Notes: generated by a model from the sequence alone, not told the origin. Shown: positions 37,501 through 50,854, counted from the first letter of the stretch. The stretch: DNA of 64,000 nucleotides from Dipylidium caninum (GCA_017562135.1 QEYB01000715.1:1-64000); one strand, 5' to 3'. Program-made: numbers and translations.

Positions 37501-40500
37501 GCGGTGGCGGCCGGTGCGGTTCTTGCCTAATGGGCATCTGGCACGGCGCGCGGAGAAGCCCTCATTTTCTCACCCTTTCCGGCTGCAACTCGCCCTGCTT
37601 TTATCGTTCTTGCGCCCATGTAATCCACTTGCAGGTCCACTAGCATTGGCGTTAACAACAGTTGACTGTTAACTACTTTCCTCGCATGCTACGTAAAGCG
37701 CATCTCCACTGCCATTTATACCCAGAAGAAAGTTGTCTTCTCCAATTCATTCAATGTAGTCGTATTTTTCTTCTACTTTCCGCGTCCTCCTCGTCGTGTG
37801 AGGTTATTTAAGCAGGCGCTGTCAGGGTGTTTGCCTGGACGCTGACCATCGGAGCGCGTGGTATCCTGAGGAGCAGGGACGGAAGTGAGGCAGACCAGCA
37901 GGTCTTCGGTGGGACTGATGCTGGAAGTAATTGACGCGGGCGCCGTCAGCAAAGCGTTTACATAATAATGGCAGACGAGCGCGCATACCTGCTGTCTCTG
38001 TTGACAACGCTCGGCGGTGAGCGAAGTCTACGTCGGGTCAGACTCGCAGGAAATCTGTTCAAATGCCAGTTCCACTGCGTCTATTTGACTAAGGTATATC
38101 TCCACCGTCTTGCCTTCGTAAAGGTGTAATTTGGAGAGTGAACATGGCGTGCGGTGCCTTCAAAGTCATCGATGTGTGCAGACATCGGGTTGTTGTTTTG
38201 CCTGAGCCCAAGTTGAGTGTGTAGGAATCGTTAATAATTGAGAGACATTCGGGCGGCCGCGCACCCTCCTCCCACCACTCGCGCATAACACGACGACAGC
38301 ACGCGAGCCACACGTACGTCGATGTCCGCATTCATACCTTAAGTGGGGAAGTTAGTCACACCCAGAAACTCACAACGGTTGCCGCCGCTGCGGTAGACGC
38401 TGGGCGAGGCCTCTGCTCTGCTCCCACCGCTCCGCCTCCGCCCTCGCAGTCGCAGGCCGCGCAGCTGTTCTTCCATTGTGTCACACAATTGCCCGGCAGC
38501 CTTCTTTACCCCCTTTCACCTATCTTTTGGCACTGTGACTATGTTTGCTCCGGCAGCGCCAAATCAAATTCTCGGACTTCTGTTGAGAAACTGCTTTCAC
38601 CGTCGACGTTTCCATTTCCCTCACAATCTGTCTGGTGGACAGGCGAGATCCACCCATTCTCCCAACGACGTCGAACTTCAATCAGCAGTTAGTTAAAATG
38701 GATCCATCTCGTCCACCCCTCCTAAGACTAAGCTTGTCTCGAGGCTCCGAAGTCCCAACTCTAATGGTATTCCATAAGGGCAGTATCAACTTAATCGTAT
38801 GCAGCATGCAACCCAAACCCACCCGCTTCGACGTCTGGTCAGGAGCTGGAGGGATAAACAAACCCCAAGACAGATCGCCACCTGCTTCCAAAAAGTACTA
38901 CGACGCCGGCACAAATTTTACCACACCTGCCTTAAGTCACGATGCTCTCGAGTGACGGGCCGAACGACCTTAAGGCTAATTCAATTTCGTCGGTGTCATC
39001 ATTCACCAACCCTTCACACCTTTCGCGAAATTTGATCAACTTCCTTATTCAATTACTGCGGGAGGTGGGGTTGTTTACCATTTTGGTGGCGAAAGGAAAT
39101 CAGATTAGCCTTTCGCAGTTTCCTCATCGCTCATGAAAGACTCGACACCTGCGCGAGAAGGTAGACTTGTACAAGCTGTTGTTACGAGCCCAAATGGCGA
39201 TGAGGGATCAGGGAGGAAGGAGGAAGGCGGCAAGCAGGCTGACAGGCGGGCGGGCGGGCGAAGTGAGTCCACCCCCTGGAAGCTGGAAAGGACGACACCT
39301 GCGTATGAGAGGAGGACTCATGCGCGGTTAAAAACTTGAGTCGTAGGGTCCAAAGAGGAGGACGGGAGTTGAGAGGACTCAGTGCTGCCTCGCATATGTG
39401 TACCGTTTGACCCATTGAAAGCCCTGTACCCGATAGCGTGAGGTGCTCTCCGACTGCAGAAAGGGGCCAGGCAAATTAGCTGAGAGCCATCAGGGCTGCA
39501 TGCCGACTGGACAAAAGTTCCCTCGACCATTCTCACCTTAGGCAGGACGGAAAACGAGGCCGCTGATGCTGTTGGCCGCAGGAGGGGAAAGGTGCGAGGC
39601 GTTGGACTGCACCCTTGGAGGCTTCTGTGCTGTCAGAGCACGAGCTCTCTTGCGGAATGGCACCACTCGATGAAGCCAACTTCGTCAAGCGGTAGTGGCT
39701 CACTCTGTTAGGGCCACGGAAACCCTCCTTTTTCCATCAAATGGCTATTCTCAGCATGGGAGGTGTTTCCCACTGGCTATTCATTCCACGGCATCCAACG
39801 AATCCAGCGAGGAGGGTTTTTTAGCCGTGCCAGAATGCTCGAGGAAAATGAAATTCTATTGAAAGGAAGGAAGTAAAAGCCGAACAGCGTCTGTGTGAAT
39901 TCTGGTTAAGCGGTGCACTTTTACATCGAGACACAAAATAGATGGGATTGTCATGTCTCACATCTTTTAAAATCGTTCTGTGTATACGTAAATGTTCCCT
40001 CTAAATAATTTTCCAGTCTTCAACTCCGCACGCCTTCATTTTCGACGGAAGAGACAGCCGGCATCCTGCAATGAGCATAAACTTTTGCGTTGAGATGTGT
40101 TTCGAGCGTCCGTATCCTCGGGTCGGACAGCCAACCGAGACGCACAGCCTTCACGAAGTGCTCTTCACTGAGTGGCCAAAGGCCATTTTCGTCTTTTGTC
40201 AAACATTCACACACAGAAGTCACCCGACTCCTCGTCTTCCGTGTCCCTCGTCAGTGCTAACATGGCTGGTATGGTTCGCGTTCGTTCTCTCGGCGGCTTT
40301 TCTCGTAAATACCTCCGCTTAAATGTGTATTGAAGAAGAATGACGGTGTCGCCTGACGTCTTCCCACTGCTGATGTTTCTTCACTGACGCCGCGGTCATG
40401 CCTCAGCCACCACGGGTCCACTTTGCCTGACCCGCGGAAGTCTCCATGGATTCTACACTAAGACGTAATATACAGTGTTGAAAATATTCATATTATCCAG

Positions 40501-43500
40501 ATAATTTTAGGTTTGGGCAATTCCCGTTAGCAGACTACTTGATAGTTCCGAAATTCTGGGCCACACATTTAACCCCGCCAGGTTCTAGGCCAGCCAGGCG
40601 GTAAAGGGCCGGGCTCGGTAGAAGTGAAGTGGCGCTTAGTCCGCTTAACACAATGCGTCGCGGGACACTGTCTTCATGGTTCTGAAACACTTGCACTGGC
40701 ACACGAAATAGGCCGACGGAGTGCAAGTGACACTCGACCACGTACCGATGAGCCTCTTCTGCAGAATGCTGCGGCTCGTTCCGACCGCGAAAGGCTTCAT
40801 CGCAGCGACTTTCCTTATGCCTTGCATATTTTATTACGTTTTAGTTCATCGGGGCGATGGAAGTGCCAAGACCTCAAAATCGCCTGGAAATTGTCTCATC
40901 AATGCGTCGTATTCGGGTAAGGTTTCTCTCTCGTGGACTTCTTCGATGAAGCGACCCTTGCGTGCGCCTTCTCCTCAAACACCGTCGGGCGGTGGCCGCC
41001 CACGCCCTCATCGCCGTTCTTCGGTGAATCCGGGCATTCTGGGCACTTGAAGTGTGCACAGAAATGTGCGGACTCGGGTGTGCGGAGCGCCGCAGTGGCA
41101 GAAGTGCTTGTGCTCGATTAGCTCAATTTAGTGTGATAGTGTCTTCGAGTCGCACTCTTAATGTTCCTCACTCACCATAACGATGGTTGAGAGGCATCAT
41201 TTGACTACGTTTAAGTCCTGTCGTCTTACATGGCTGCAACAATTCACTCACTGTCCTTTGGAATCGTGTGAACTTCGTTCGTGTTCTTTGCGGAGCCTCG
41301 ACTACACACTCCACCGCGGTCTTATTGCTGCTCCTCTCGGGGCCTTCGAATGTGGGCCTGTCTTTCCTTGTAAATTTTTTATGATAAGCGGTAGATTGGG
41401 CGTGCTTTTCCTCCAATCAAGTTGCCAGATTTGGCTCCTTTTACCTCGAAAATCAGTGCACGCTGTTAATAGCACTTGCTTAATTTATGCCTTGGCCGAG
41501 GTGAAACAGCGGGGCCAAGATTGGACAAGAGAGCATCTGGCTTGTGGGTACCGGGATGCCTTTCCACTTTGGCGCATCAGTTTAACTGAGACACGGAGTG
41601 AAAACACTTTCGGAAACAAATGTTTGGGAGACAAAAAGGCAGAACTAGAAGCCCATAATGATGTTGAAACACGGAAACGCGAATTGTTCTGTAGCAGCAG
41701 AAAGGAAGAAAGTGTCCCTCGCCACTTTGAATGTTAGCAACCCCACCTCCCCTCCACCCCCCCCATTCCCGCGCCAACCGCCAATGCGTTTAAACACGAG
41801 CACCACTTTGAATAGCGCGTTGTCGTGCCATTGCAGGTGCTTTTTTTCACGTTTATACCTGAGAGCCGGTCACGAGCACGACCCCAGTGGGCATATGCCG
41901 ACTGAGACCCGCCGCTCCTCTTATCCTTACGTGTTCCATTTGCAGTATGAGTTCAAAGCCAAGGGAGTGAAGAAGCAGAAAGCTTTAATCAAGGTCTCAG
42001 CTGACGGTGTCTTTGTGTACGGAAGGAGCAAGCCGAAGGTAATAGCTTTTCCCTTATCCTCACACGTGTCCGGCTAATTTCCTTGTTGCTTGCACGAGTA
42101 CCACCTCGTCTCACCTCCCCTTTTGTGGCGCTGAGCAGCGACAATAAAATCAGGTATGGAAATAGGTCATAGGTGGGCGAGCCAAATTAAAAAATCGAGG
42201 ACGGTTGACGATTTGTACAGATTTGCCATTAGAGTGCCACCACTGTGGAGTAATTGAACTATCTAAGGTTGCTTGGCTTGATAACCTGTTTTAAATGTCC
42301 TTATAGATGGGCATAAAGTTCTCTTCTGCCTTGAGCAAAATTTCGGGATCGTCCACCCCAGTGCCTGGTGGTACGTTAATTTAACTGATTTTTCTGACTT
42401 TTTCCTACCTCCACATGTTGTGAGCCCTCCGTTCCACTCGACCTAAAACTCCTCGTCGCACTGACTGAGGGCCGGTGTTGAGGGGACTTCTTTAGCCGAC
42501 CACACTCTCAAAGTGAAGGAGATGGGCGTCTTTCGAGGGCCCCCCTGTTGTCCGACGGTCCACGCTTCTTGCACAAATGCGAACCCTTGACCGTCGCCGC
42601 ATCGAGCGCCGAATTCAAAATCGCGGGCAGTTAAGTTGGAATAAATGACATTAGTAGCGAGGAGTGCCCTGTCAGCCCACTTCGAGGCAGCCAACGGGCC
42701 TTGTTAGTGGGCGCAGGAAGGTGTGCGTTTCATAGTGGAGCGTCATATCTCTTCGCCACCTGCGCCCTCCCCGGCCCATCCGTCTGTTAGAAGTGGTGAG
42801 ACTCACGGCCCTCACCTCGACTGGTGCGGTCCCTCTTTACTGCATTCTATTTTAGTCGGGGAATCTCAAATGAATAAAATTCTACTTTAGTTGCCATTTG
42901 AGGAGTGTAGAGGGTTCGCCGAAAGTGTTCACATTTGTTGTCCATCGGTGGAGGGAAGAACGAGTTGCCATGCCAGTAAACCCGAAGAAGAGAGCATCAG
43001 AGCGATCTCAACAACTGACAGCCAGTGCCCACGTTGAGCACCCTTCCACTCCTGAAATACGTGTTTTTGAGTAATTAACCATTTCCTCCCATGAAGGGAA
43101 CGTGGTGTAACAACTGTGACCAGCAGACTACTTGTGCACTTTGCAGATGCACCGGCCCCGAGGAATACAGAGGAAGGTGGAACGGGCAGCTTGGGTGTGA
43201 CCGCATCCTCTCCTGCCGAGGGGGGAGGCGGCGGTGGCCTTCTCGGTCTTGGACCGCGCAATGCCTCAGCCCTTTCATGCGTGCACCCTTCCAACATCAT
43301 CCTCTTCCACCCCATCTACAGGTCAGTCATTCCCGCCGCAACTGCCGTTCAAGTTGTTGCCACATGAGCCCCAAAACCAACCACACAAACACAATCTTTC
43401 CCGCTCCAACTTTGATAAAAAGTTATTAAGGAAAAATCGCTTTGAAAGATGAATTCATTTTATTTCGAATGAGGCATGCGCCACTCGAAATTTTTGTGTT

Positions 43501-46500
43501 TAGTAGGATAGGGAAATGAGCTCTTCCACAGCTTTCCTCATCTAAACAAGCACAGACACAGCCATGGCCTCACTGAATATGCGAGCTTTGGGCTGCACCT
43601 TTCCACGCGAAGTCCGTCCAAAGAGAGGGGATGTCGAGGGCGTTGTAGGCTTGTGCCAATAGGGTGCCGCGCCGGGAGAGACCCATTCATTTACAACGCC
43701 ACTCGGCACACGAAGCCTTTGTGATTAGTCTAATTACTCCACTTCCAGCCGTTCAAGCCTAATTATTGTAATCATTCTTGTCACTTTTGTCCACATCAGT
43801 GCGGTAAAAGAGGATCTGTGCCCCTGAGATAGACCATTTGCTGCACATGAGCGGCGTATCTCGCCAAAGTCTCCATTTGCAACATCCTATTCAACAGAAT
43901 AAGAAAACGCGTTTGAATGCCACGAAAGGCGGTACGTGGAGCCATTCCCCTTCTTCCTCAAAGTAGCACCTGTTCCGCGGTCTGGCAATTCGGCGCCACC
44001 TCGACGAAGCAACTTGCGCCGAGGGAGGCACGAGCGCCCGAGTGGTCTTGGTGCCCGGACGCGTAGCTCCTGCTTCTTATAGCCTCGTTTGACGATATAC
44101 TCGGTCACCGAACTCGATTTAACCTTTGTGTTTTGCAGAATTTTCTACGTTTCACATGACTCTCAGGATTTGAAAATATTCAGCTATATCGCACGGGATG
44201 GCAAAAGTAGCTGCTTCAAGTGCTACGTTTTCAAGGCCTACAAGAAGGTGAGGCTAAACGGCAGCAATTATGCGCGCCTCAATTCGGTTCATTAGTAACC
44301 ACACAAAATATTTTGGATATTTTCGCCTTGGAAACCATAAAATTCTCACCAAATGACATTTAATATTGTGAATACCGCCCATGTGAGCTGTTTTGATCGA
44401 GCCTCGCTTAGCCGCCACGTAAGGCAGTGGAGCGAAACCTTCTGACGTGGCCGATGCCATTCTAGGAGCAAGATGGTCCATGCTAGGCTAGAATCCTTCA
44501 TGTGCTAAAACTTCTAACGTCTCCTCTTAAACACAGCTTCAAGCAATGCGAATAGTTCGCACGGTGGGTCAGGCTTTTGACGTCTGTCACAGATTGGCGC
44601 TGCAGAAGCAAGAGAATGATGTGGCCATGAAAAAGGGCGACCAAGGCCAGGCTGCTGGACATGAGGATAATTTCCATGCGGCTTCTCCGCGCCGACGAAA
44701 AATCCTCCAACGAAGTCATCGCAGTGATTCACCGCCTAATTGCGAGAACTCATCGGATGAGAATGGGAAACACGCACCACGGCGTAGACGCCATCAGTCG
44801 CGCAGAAGAAACTGCAGTTCGGACGATGAGCCCGTGGAGACATCGCGTGACGAGCAGGCGCGGAGCGTCATTTATAGTGAAGATGCTTCTGATGATGATC
44901 CAAAACCGCCTGTCACCCCTCTGACGTTGAAGAAAGTCAAAAAGGCCTCCTCCGGTCGACGCCGACGTCGCCACCGCAACTCTAGCGATGAGGACGACGC
45001 CTCAAGCGGTAGTTATGACAGGCCTTGTCGCCACTTTCGCTCGCACATGAAGCAGAGCATCACCAATGAAGACTTCTTGGCCTGGGGTCAGTTTGGTCAC
45101 GGTTTAGGTTACCCCACATCCGCCTCTCTTTCCCTCTTCGGCCTGCCCCAAAGTCAGTCTCTTGACACGAATCTTGCTCGTGACATCCTGTGCGGCAGTG
45201 AGTGAAAACTTACGTGTGATCAGTCCACGAAGCCAGCTTACAACGCTTCTGTGCCCCCTTACAGGTAGCACCCACTCGGTGCAGAGCCAGTCCAGCATCC
45301 CGCCCGACCCCGTCATTCTTGGTCGTTTGCTGAACGAACTTCAGGGTAGCCTAACAACCGAGAAACAACGGCAGTCGGAGCCCTTGTCATGGGTCCCCTA
45401 CCTGGTAAGGACGGGTGCCTTCCTCTTAAGCTTCTTTGCTTGTAGGGCGGACGCGGAGGAGCCTTCAGTGAGGCGCAAAGTTCTTTGGGTCGACAATTAG
45501 ACATTTTGGAGGCAAACATACTTAAGTCATACAGAAATGACCTCAAGTCCATATCATCTTATCAACTTTCGAAAGAGACATCAAACAGTCTTGACACTAC
45601 CATCGGAATACCGAACTCTATCACCACGCCCAATTTGGCCACCTCGCTGGCCGATGCGGCGCCGGTGGATGCGAAGGGAGCCAGCGACGTGTCGACCCTC
45701 TCCGCGGATACACTCGATGTTCTCAGACGGCAACTGAATATCCAAGAGACCGAAACCAGAATAGCCACCTACCAAATTCACCGACTTATGAGGCAGCTCA
45801 GACTGGAAGCCGTTGCACGCATGGAGGGGCAGGTACTCCTCACTGCCTAATTCATTACCTCATTAACACTGCTGACAAAACTACTTCTACAACTTTTCAC
45901 TTCAGTATCGGATTGAACAACTTCTTAACCAAAACAGGAATCTTTCTAAAGGGTTTCAGGAGATGGCGTTGCGTTTAAAACGTCTGGAAAATCTCTCCCC
46001 TGTCCCTTCTACCTCGTCAGAAAGAGGTCGTTATGCACCGTCCAAGGTCTCCAATGGGGTGTCCGTAAGTAGATGCCTTCCTGACAAAGCACTGCGAAGC
46101 AAGTATTCGTTTATTTAAAGTAAGAGCATCAGTGTAAAAGGGTAAATAGCAGGGTTTAATTGAATCTTCACCTATTAAAATATAATCATCTGCGAGAAGT
46201 GGAAATGCTTTGCAGAGCGTCGCTCCAACGCGGACGTCAGCGCATTTACCTCAGTCCGCTACCTGCTCTTCAACGAGGGTCAGAAGGATTTTCACGCCTT
46301 ACCGAACTGGACGCGATGGTACAAAACATGTTGAGTCCAGTTTCGCGGCATGAAAATTTTCGGAAGGCCTCCTCACCGGGACAACTGATGCAGAGACAGC
46401 TTCCCATAGCGGGGGGTGCCAAACTCCCTAACCTTTCTCCACTGCATTCGGGTAGAAATGGCGCCGCCAACAGTCTAATGCGGTTTTCGGGCACGGACAA

Positions 46501-46914
46501 CTCCTCCAGTCCAAGTGGAAGCAACTCCCTCAGTCTCCCCCCGCCCCTGAAAATGCCCTATCGCGCCTCAGATAGCGAAGATGGGTTCTTGGAGCTGGCC
46601 ACCCGATCCTCTGTTTCCAATGATGACAAAGTGAGTAAACTTTGGAACCCCATTTTCGAAAGTTTATATGGATTCCTCATTGCGTAAAGTGTGCTCCTTC
46701 CTCCGTCTCCAGTTGGCGAATTGTAACTGGGTAGATGAGTGTTTCGACAAGCCGCCCAAAGGCCAAGCAGAGGAGGGGAGGTGCGCAGACTGGACTCCTT
46801 CCACCAACGCCTCCTGCGCGAGTACCCTCTACTGTAAACTGCGGCAATCCATGGGTAACCGGAGGTGTGCTCAAGAAGGAAGAAATGGAGAACACTCAGA
46901 AAAGCAGTTTTTAA
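34586..46914 (+). CDS. NOS1AP: NOS1AP (CAPON) adaptor with PTB domain
   Basis: Adaptor that links neuronal NO synthase (PDZ) and small GTPase signalling through a PTB domain. Exons: 34586-34696, 40845-40916, 41946-42038, 43221-43321 (weaker), 44139-44247, 44537-45197, 45265-45404, 45446-45832, 45906-46064, ~46241-46630, ~46735-46914. The start [17 protein letters not shown] matches the family N-terminus; exon 2 gives [20 protein letters not shown], exon 3 [20 protein letters not shown], exon 5 [20 protein letters not shown], exon 6 [19 protein letters not shown]; phases agree. Exon 4 (ending [10 protein letters not shown]) has the required phase but a weak acceptor and lacks the family's WTWDE. 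Exon 6 also has an acidic/basic disordered region. Exons 8-9 hold the coiled coil ([20 protein letters not shown] to RIEQLLNQN). The last two borders are uncertain; the preferred end KSSF fits a class I PDZ ligand, while a stronger acceptor at 46713 would end at 46985. Confidence 0.85.
34697..40844 (+). other. NOS1AP intron 1 (6.1 kb)
   Basis: Large intron between the 37-codon first exon (donor AAG|gtacgt) and the 24-codon second exon (acceptor acgttttag). It holds only chance open frames. GC-rich patches lie near 37,450-37,530 and 38,380-38,465. No embedded gene or mobile element was recognised. Confidence 0.6.
42307..42370 (+). other. Possible cassette exon within NOS1AP
   Basis: An acceptor (tccttatag) and a donor (gtg|gtacgt) flank 64 bases open in the entry phase set by exon 3, reading [16 protein letters not shown] and on. 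Its exit phase (1) does not match the next accepted exon, so it would need another partner or is not used. Confidence 0.25.
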
Positions 46915-49900
46915 CACCACTGGTATATCTCATGCTTTTATTGATAAGCCGTTCGCATTTATTGTCATCTCTACAGACAATTAAATAACTTCTTGCTACT
47001 GATAATATAGTCAAGGAAACTTCCATTCACACAAAACGGTGTGCCGAATTGACAGTGACAGCCTTCATTGTTTTTTAATCAGTGTGTTTTAATAACTTGA
47101 AGCTTTTGGTTATCTGAAATTCCATCAGAGTGAAGTATGCACAGCGTTTCTGCCTGTCCTCAATAAATCTCCCATGTGATCACAGTATCGAGCCTGCGAA
47201 ATTCTACTAATACAAAAGGATAGATAAGATTCAGCTCTGCTATTTCACATTGATATAACTTTAAATTGTGATATCCTCTCATTATTCCAATCCTCCTGCC
47301 ACATTGCTTACACTTTTCTCACACCGATTAAAAGCCGTTTTACCGCAGGTTGGTGGACCGATGCAAAACCGTTGTGATTTTATATTTGGCCTTGAAGTAG
47401 CCTAGTGAGGCTCGTGCCTTCCATTGAAGAGAGCCCCACGAAACCCTCATATTCACGTCCTTTCTCGAAGCCGAAACTGCATTTACAATCGTCCGAAACA
47501 TCACAGTTACGAAACCCTTTTTGTATCGTGACCTTATGAATCCCCACTCGTCCCTCCGCCTCTTGGGCCTGATTTACATTCTCTGTTATCTAACTGCCAT
47601 GCTACGCTTGATTTCATTTCCACTACGGCCTCTCTATGTACAGAGATATGCGCGAGCCTTATGCAAGGAATGAAGACACGCTACATCTCATATTATTCGA
47701 TGCGAACTTAAGCCCGTTCCCCTTTCAATGTGCAAAAATCAACATCCTTCTTTTGCAACAAAAGATTTGCATTGGCTGGACTTCTCAGTCTAATTACTAG
47801 GCACAGTGTCATGCAAACTAAACCAGGGATAAATGCTCATGGAAAGCACCTGTTAATGAAGGGATTTGACTTAATAAATCATGCCTCACTACCTGGCCCA
47901 AATAAAACCACATTAAGGGGAAACACTTGTTGATACATTGGTAACATCAGTACTAAAGTGAACTTAAGTAAGATTCAATAGGAAAGAACGCGATTAGTCA
48001 AATAGCAGAAAGATTTGGCGAACACTTATCTAAAAAGTTAAAATATTTTGTTGAGGGGTGAATCATTAAAATGTGATAGTTTATCACTAATATTAAGAGG
48101 CCCGGCTCGATATGCAGACAACTGTAAAAGCCTCAACCCTGATTTGACACGAAAGAGTCCGTGTGGACCGAGGTAATGCTAAGAATTTTTTCGGCAATCT
48201 GCTTGGTCTTGTTGGAACAGATTGACAACCTGGACCACCCAGCCCGGCTTTACCATTTTTCCGAATCTATTCTCTCTATCGCGATTCCGAGGTAGACCGA
48301 GCTCCTATGCGATGGCGCTGATTTACAGGGCAGATTCAGGTAAGGAATAGCACTGATCTTCATGGTTAGCTGCCATGGATAGAAACTACTCAATGCTGAT
48401 CGCTCAAATTTCGACAATTAGTTACTTCACGATACAGCGAAGCATATTTGCTCCTCTCTTTCAGAATATCATTTAAGTCTTATTTGGTATTTATAAAAGG
48501 GTTTTCAATTTTATGACCTATATGCACGCCATTCTCGTCGTGGAATATCGTTCATGTGCGATCGCCAAATCTAAAGTTGTTTCAACGTGAACTATTGTTA
48601 AAATTGGGTTATTTTCTATGAAACTCGGCGGCGGACGTTGAACCTAACATTAATGATAGATGTGTTTTTGTAGATGAACGTAACGAAACATATAGACTGA
48701 TAAAGAGATTCTGTAATGCGTCGATTCCTAGAGTATGATAGAAGAAGAAGACCTAATAAATAACATGAGATGAAAAAATACAATACAAGAGAGATTTACT
48801 ACTTGTTTTTAAAAAAAAACCTTTTGCTGAGGAGCAATCCTTTACAAACCACTATTTGTTAAGTTAATAATTATTCATCTAATAAGCACTATGCATTGAG
48901 GACTATTCAATTACGTGGAAAGCTCGAGGCGTTGGGTAAGGACAAAGTATCACGTGAAAAAAACCTTTACTGCATAGAGTTTAGCTGGGAATGTGACTAC
49001 GAAATTTAAAAAATCGCGTCAACATAGGATGCGGGCCGATGGAAGAGCTAACTTACTTGACTTTTTCCGGCCATCCAAGGTTAAATAAGTTAAAAAAGTT
49101 TCATTATCATACGATGAATTAGGAAGGAGTTGGTGAATGGACCAAAGTATGTTGGCGGTTTGAGGTAACAAGTCAACATTGTGATGGGCATCTCCCGATC
49201 AGATTTCCCTACCGTTTTTCTTAACTTTCGGAGTTACATTTTCACTGAGGTAAAAGTATATAGGCATAAAGCCAACTGCTGATAACGAACAGGTGATAAG
49301 CTGTCAAAATTATCCTACTCCAAAATAAAAGTCCATGAGATTTATAGGCTTTTGAAAGTAACCTATGTTTCCAAATCGTTATCAAAACATGGAAGGTCGG
49401 GGATTCGCCAACATCAGCGACTCTCGTGGGCATGTTTGCCTGTTTCCCATCGATATGAAATATATTGTGCATACTCCTATCTAACCTTTTTTATTGTTTA
49501 AGACATTTTTGGGCCTTGGCAGAAATTACCTAATACTCAATTTTACCAAAATTAAAAAAATTAGAGGGACGTTGTAATTAGTAACACAGGTCAACGCGGA
49601 GCGGCAAGCCATTCAAAGAGGTGCCGCATTTGGCCGTAAATGTCATCCAATTTCTCAAGCCATGCTGTCTTTAAACTTCAGTTAACTGATAAAGGTGTTT
49701 TAATGGCGAGCAGGGACCAGCGGCAAATTCTAGTGCCGGACAGAAGGCTTCCCGTGATGGTGGTAGGTAGTCAGTGTCGTACGAGACACTTCCCTCTTCC
49801 GCAACTAGTATCTTTATCCGATGTCTGTCTTATCAGTAGCTTTTCATACCTTTCGCCATAGTTAATTTTACTACATCAGCCATGGTAGCTTATAACACTC

Positions 49901-50139
49901 AAAATTGAGTGTCATGTATGTAAACCGACGGAACAAGTGTTCTTGCTTTGAAATACTATTTGGGATTTGTGTGTACTTCGACTTATTAACCAGTGGGGTC
50001 ACAGACTTTCCGTTCTGCAAAACTCTATGCTGCCGAATAAGTTTTATGCAGATGAGGAAGTGAAGGAGGCGTAAGATGGTGGGCTTTCGCGATACTGTCT
50101 TTGATATTTCTGTTTCCTCATCTGAATTGTTCCGCTTAG
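46915..50139. other. Intergenic stretch between NOS1AP and ARPC3
   Basis: 3.2 kb, AT-richer than the DNA to its left. Only short open frames are present. A CC-ATG directly followed by a GT donor (gtagct) at about 49,880 could be a split start codon for ARPC3; otherwise nothing was recognised. Confidence 0.45.
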
Positions 50140-50854
50140 ACAACCTACCACTCGGTGTTTACGTCTCCCTCTCGACGTGTCGGCAATATGGCTATATTGC
50201 CACTTCGCACGAAGGTGCGCGGACCTGCCCCGAGTGATCCCAACTTGGAAGTGGACATCATAGATGAGGCGCTTCTTTATTTTAAGCCACTCACTTTCTT
50301 TAGGAGCTACGAATTTAAGGCAGGTTCTACCATAACTCACTAAGTGATTATTAGAGCGATGCGGATCGTGTACTCGTGTACTTAATCCTCTACATTTTGG
50401 AATGTTTGAAGAAGTTGCAAAAAGGTAAGGTACATTTGTTAACGTCCCAAGGTAAATGTATGTTCACCATTTCAAAATTCGCTTTTCTGCGTTCCCAAGT
50501 GCCCAACAAAATCTCAGGGATCGAAGGAACTGACATCCCTGGCTATATCACGTTTCGATATACCGGGTGATCCAGGCTTCCCAAGAGAGCTTAATAACCT
50601 CTATGCGAAACCCTCAGTCAGTGATGCTAATGTTATGCGAGAATATATTTCCCAACTCCGCACGGAATTGGGACTTCGACTTATTGATAAAGTTTACGTT
50701 GACGAACGGTCGCAACCTAGCAAGGTGAGTTGAAGACTGAGCTTTATCGCCCTGTGCGCCCCAACACTTAACAATTTCCCTCCTTTAGTGGTGGTTGTGC
50801 TTCGTCAAGCGCAAGTTTTTAGACCAAAGTCTCTCCGCTCCAGGCTCATACTAG
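50140..50854 (+). CDS. ARPC3: Arp2/3 complex subunit 3 (p21-Arc)
   Basis: Subunit of the Arp2/3 complex that nucleates branched actin in the cytoplasm. Exons: 50140-50319, 50355-50424, 50500-50724, 50789-50854, about 180 residues, the usual length. Exon 1 reads [20 protein letters not shown], aligning to the N-terminus PAYHS...GNMALLP; exon 2 [20 protein letters not shown]; exon 3 [20 protein letters not shown] then IPGDPGFP; exon 4 [20 protein letters not shown]. The 35-base intron 50320-50354 must be GC-AG (AAG|gcaggt) to give YEFK-SDADR. One extra A in A5 (50,419-50,423) is needed to be ignored for a correct frame at the next junction. The first exon starts at an acceptor (ttccgcttag) and has no ATG before it in frame; the start must come from an upstream exon or from a spliced leader ending in AUG. 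It converges with DENR. Confidence 0.92.
50320..50354 (+). other. 35-base GC-AG intron in ARPC3
   Basis: Donor AAG|gcaggt, acceptor gattattag|AGC. Removing exactly 35 bases joins YEFK to SDADRVLVY in phase 0, which matches the family (YEIKNEADRTLIY) without gaps. The only nearby GT donor (GCAG|gttcta) gives the wrong phase. Confidence 0.75.

Noticed and set aside
41183..41737. 184-codon open frame on the + strand
   Set aside because: It lies wholly in a NOS1AP intron between well-phased exons, and its composition is not protein-like.
43137..43199. Good acceptor (cactttgcag) as start of NOS1AP exon 4
   Set aside because: The required phase hits a TGA within about 50 bases and is out of frame with the conserved HPIYR end.
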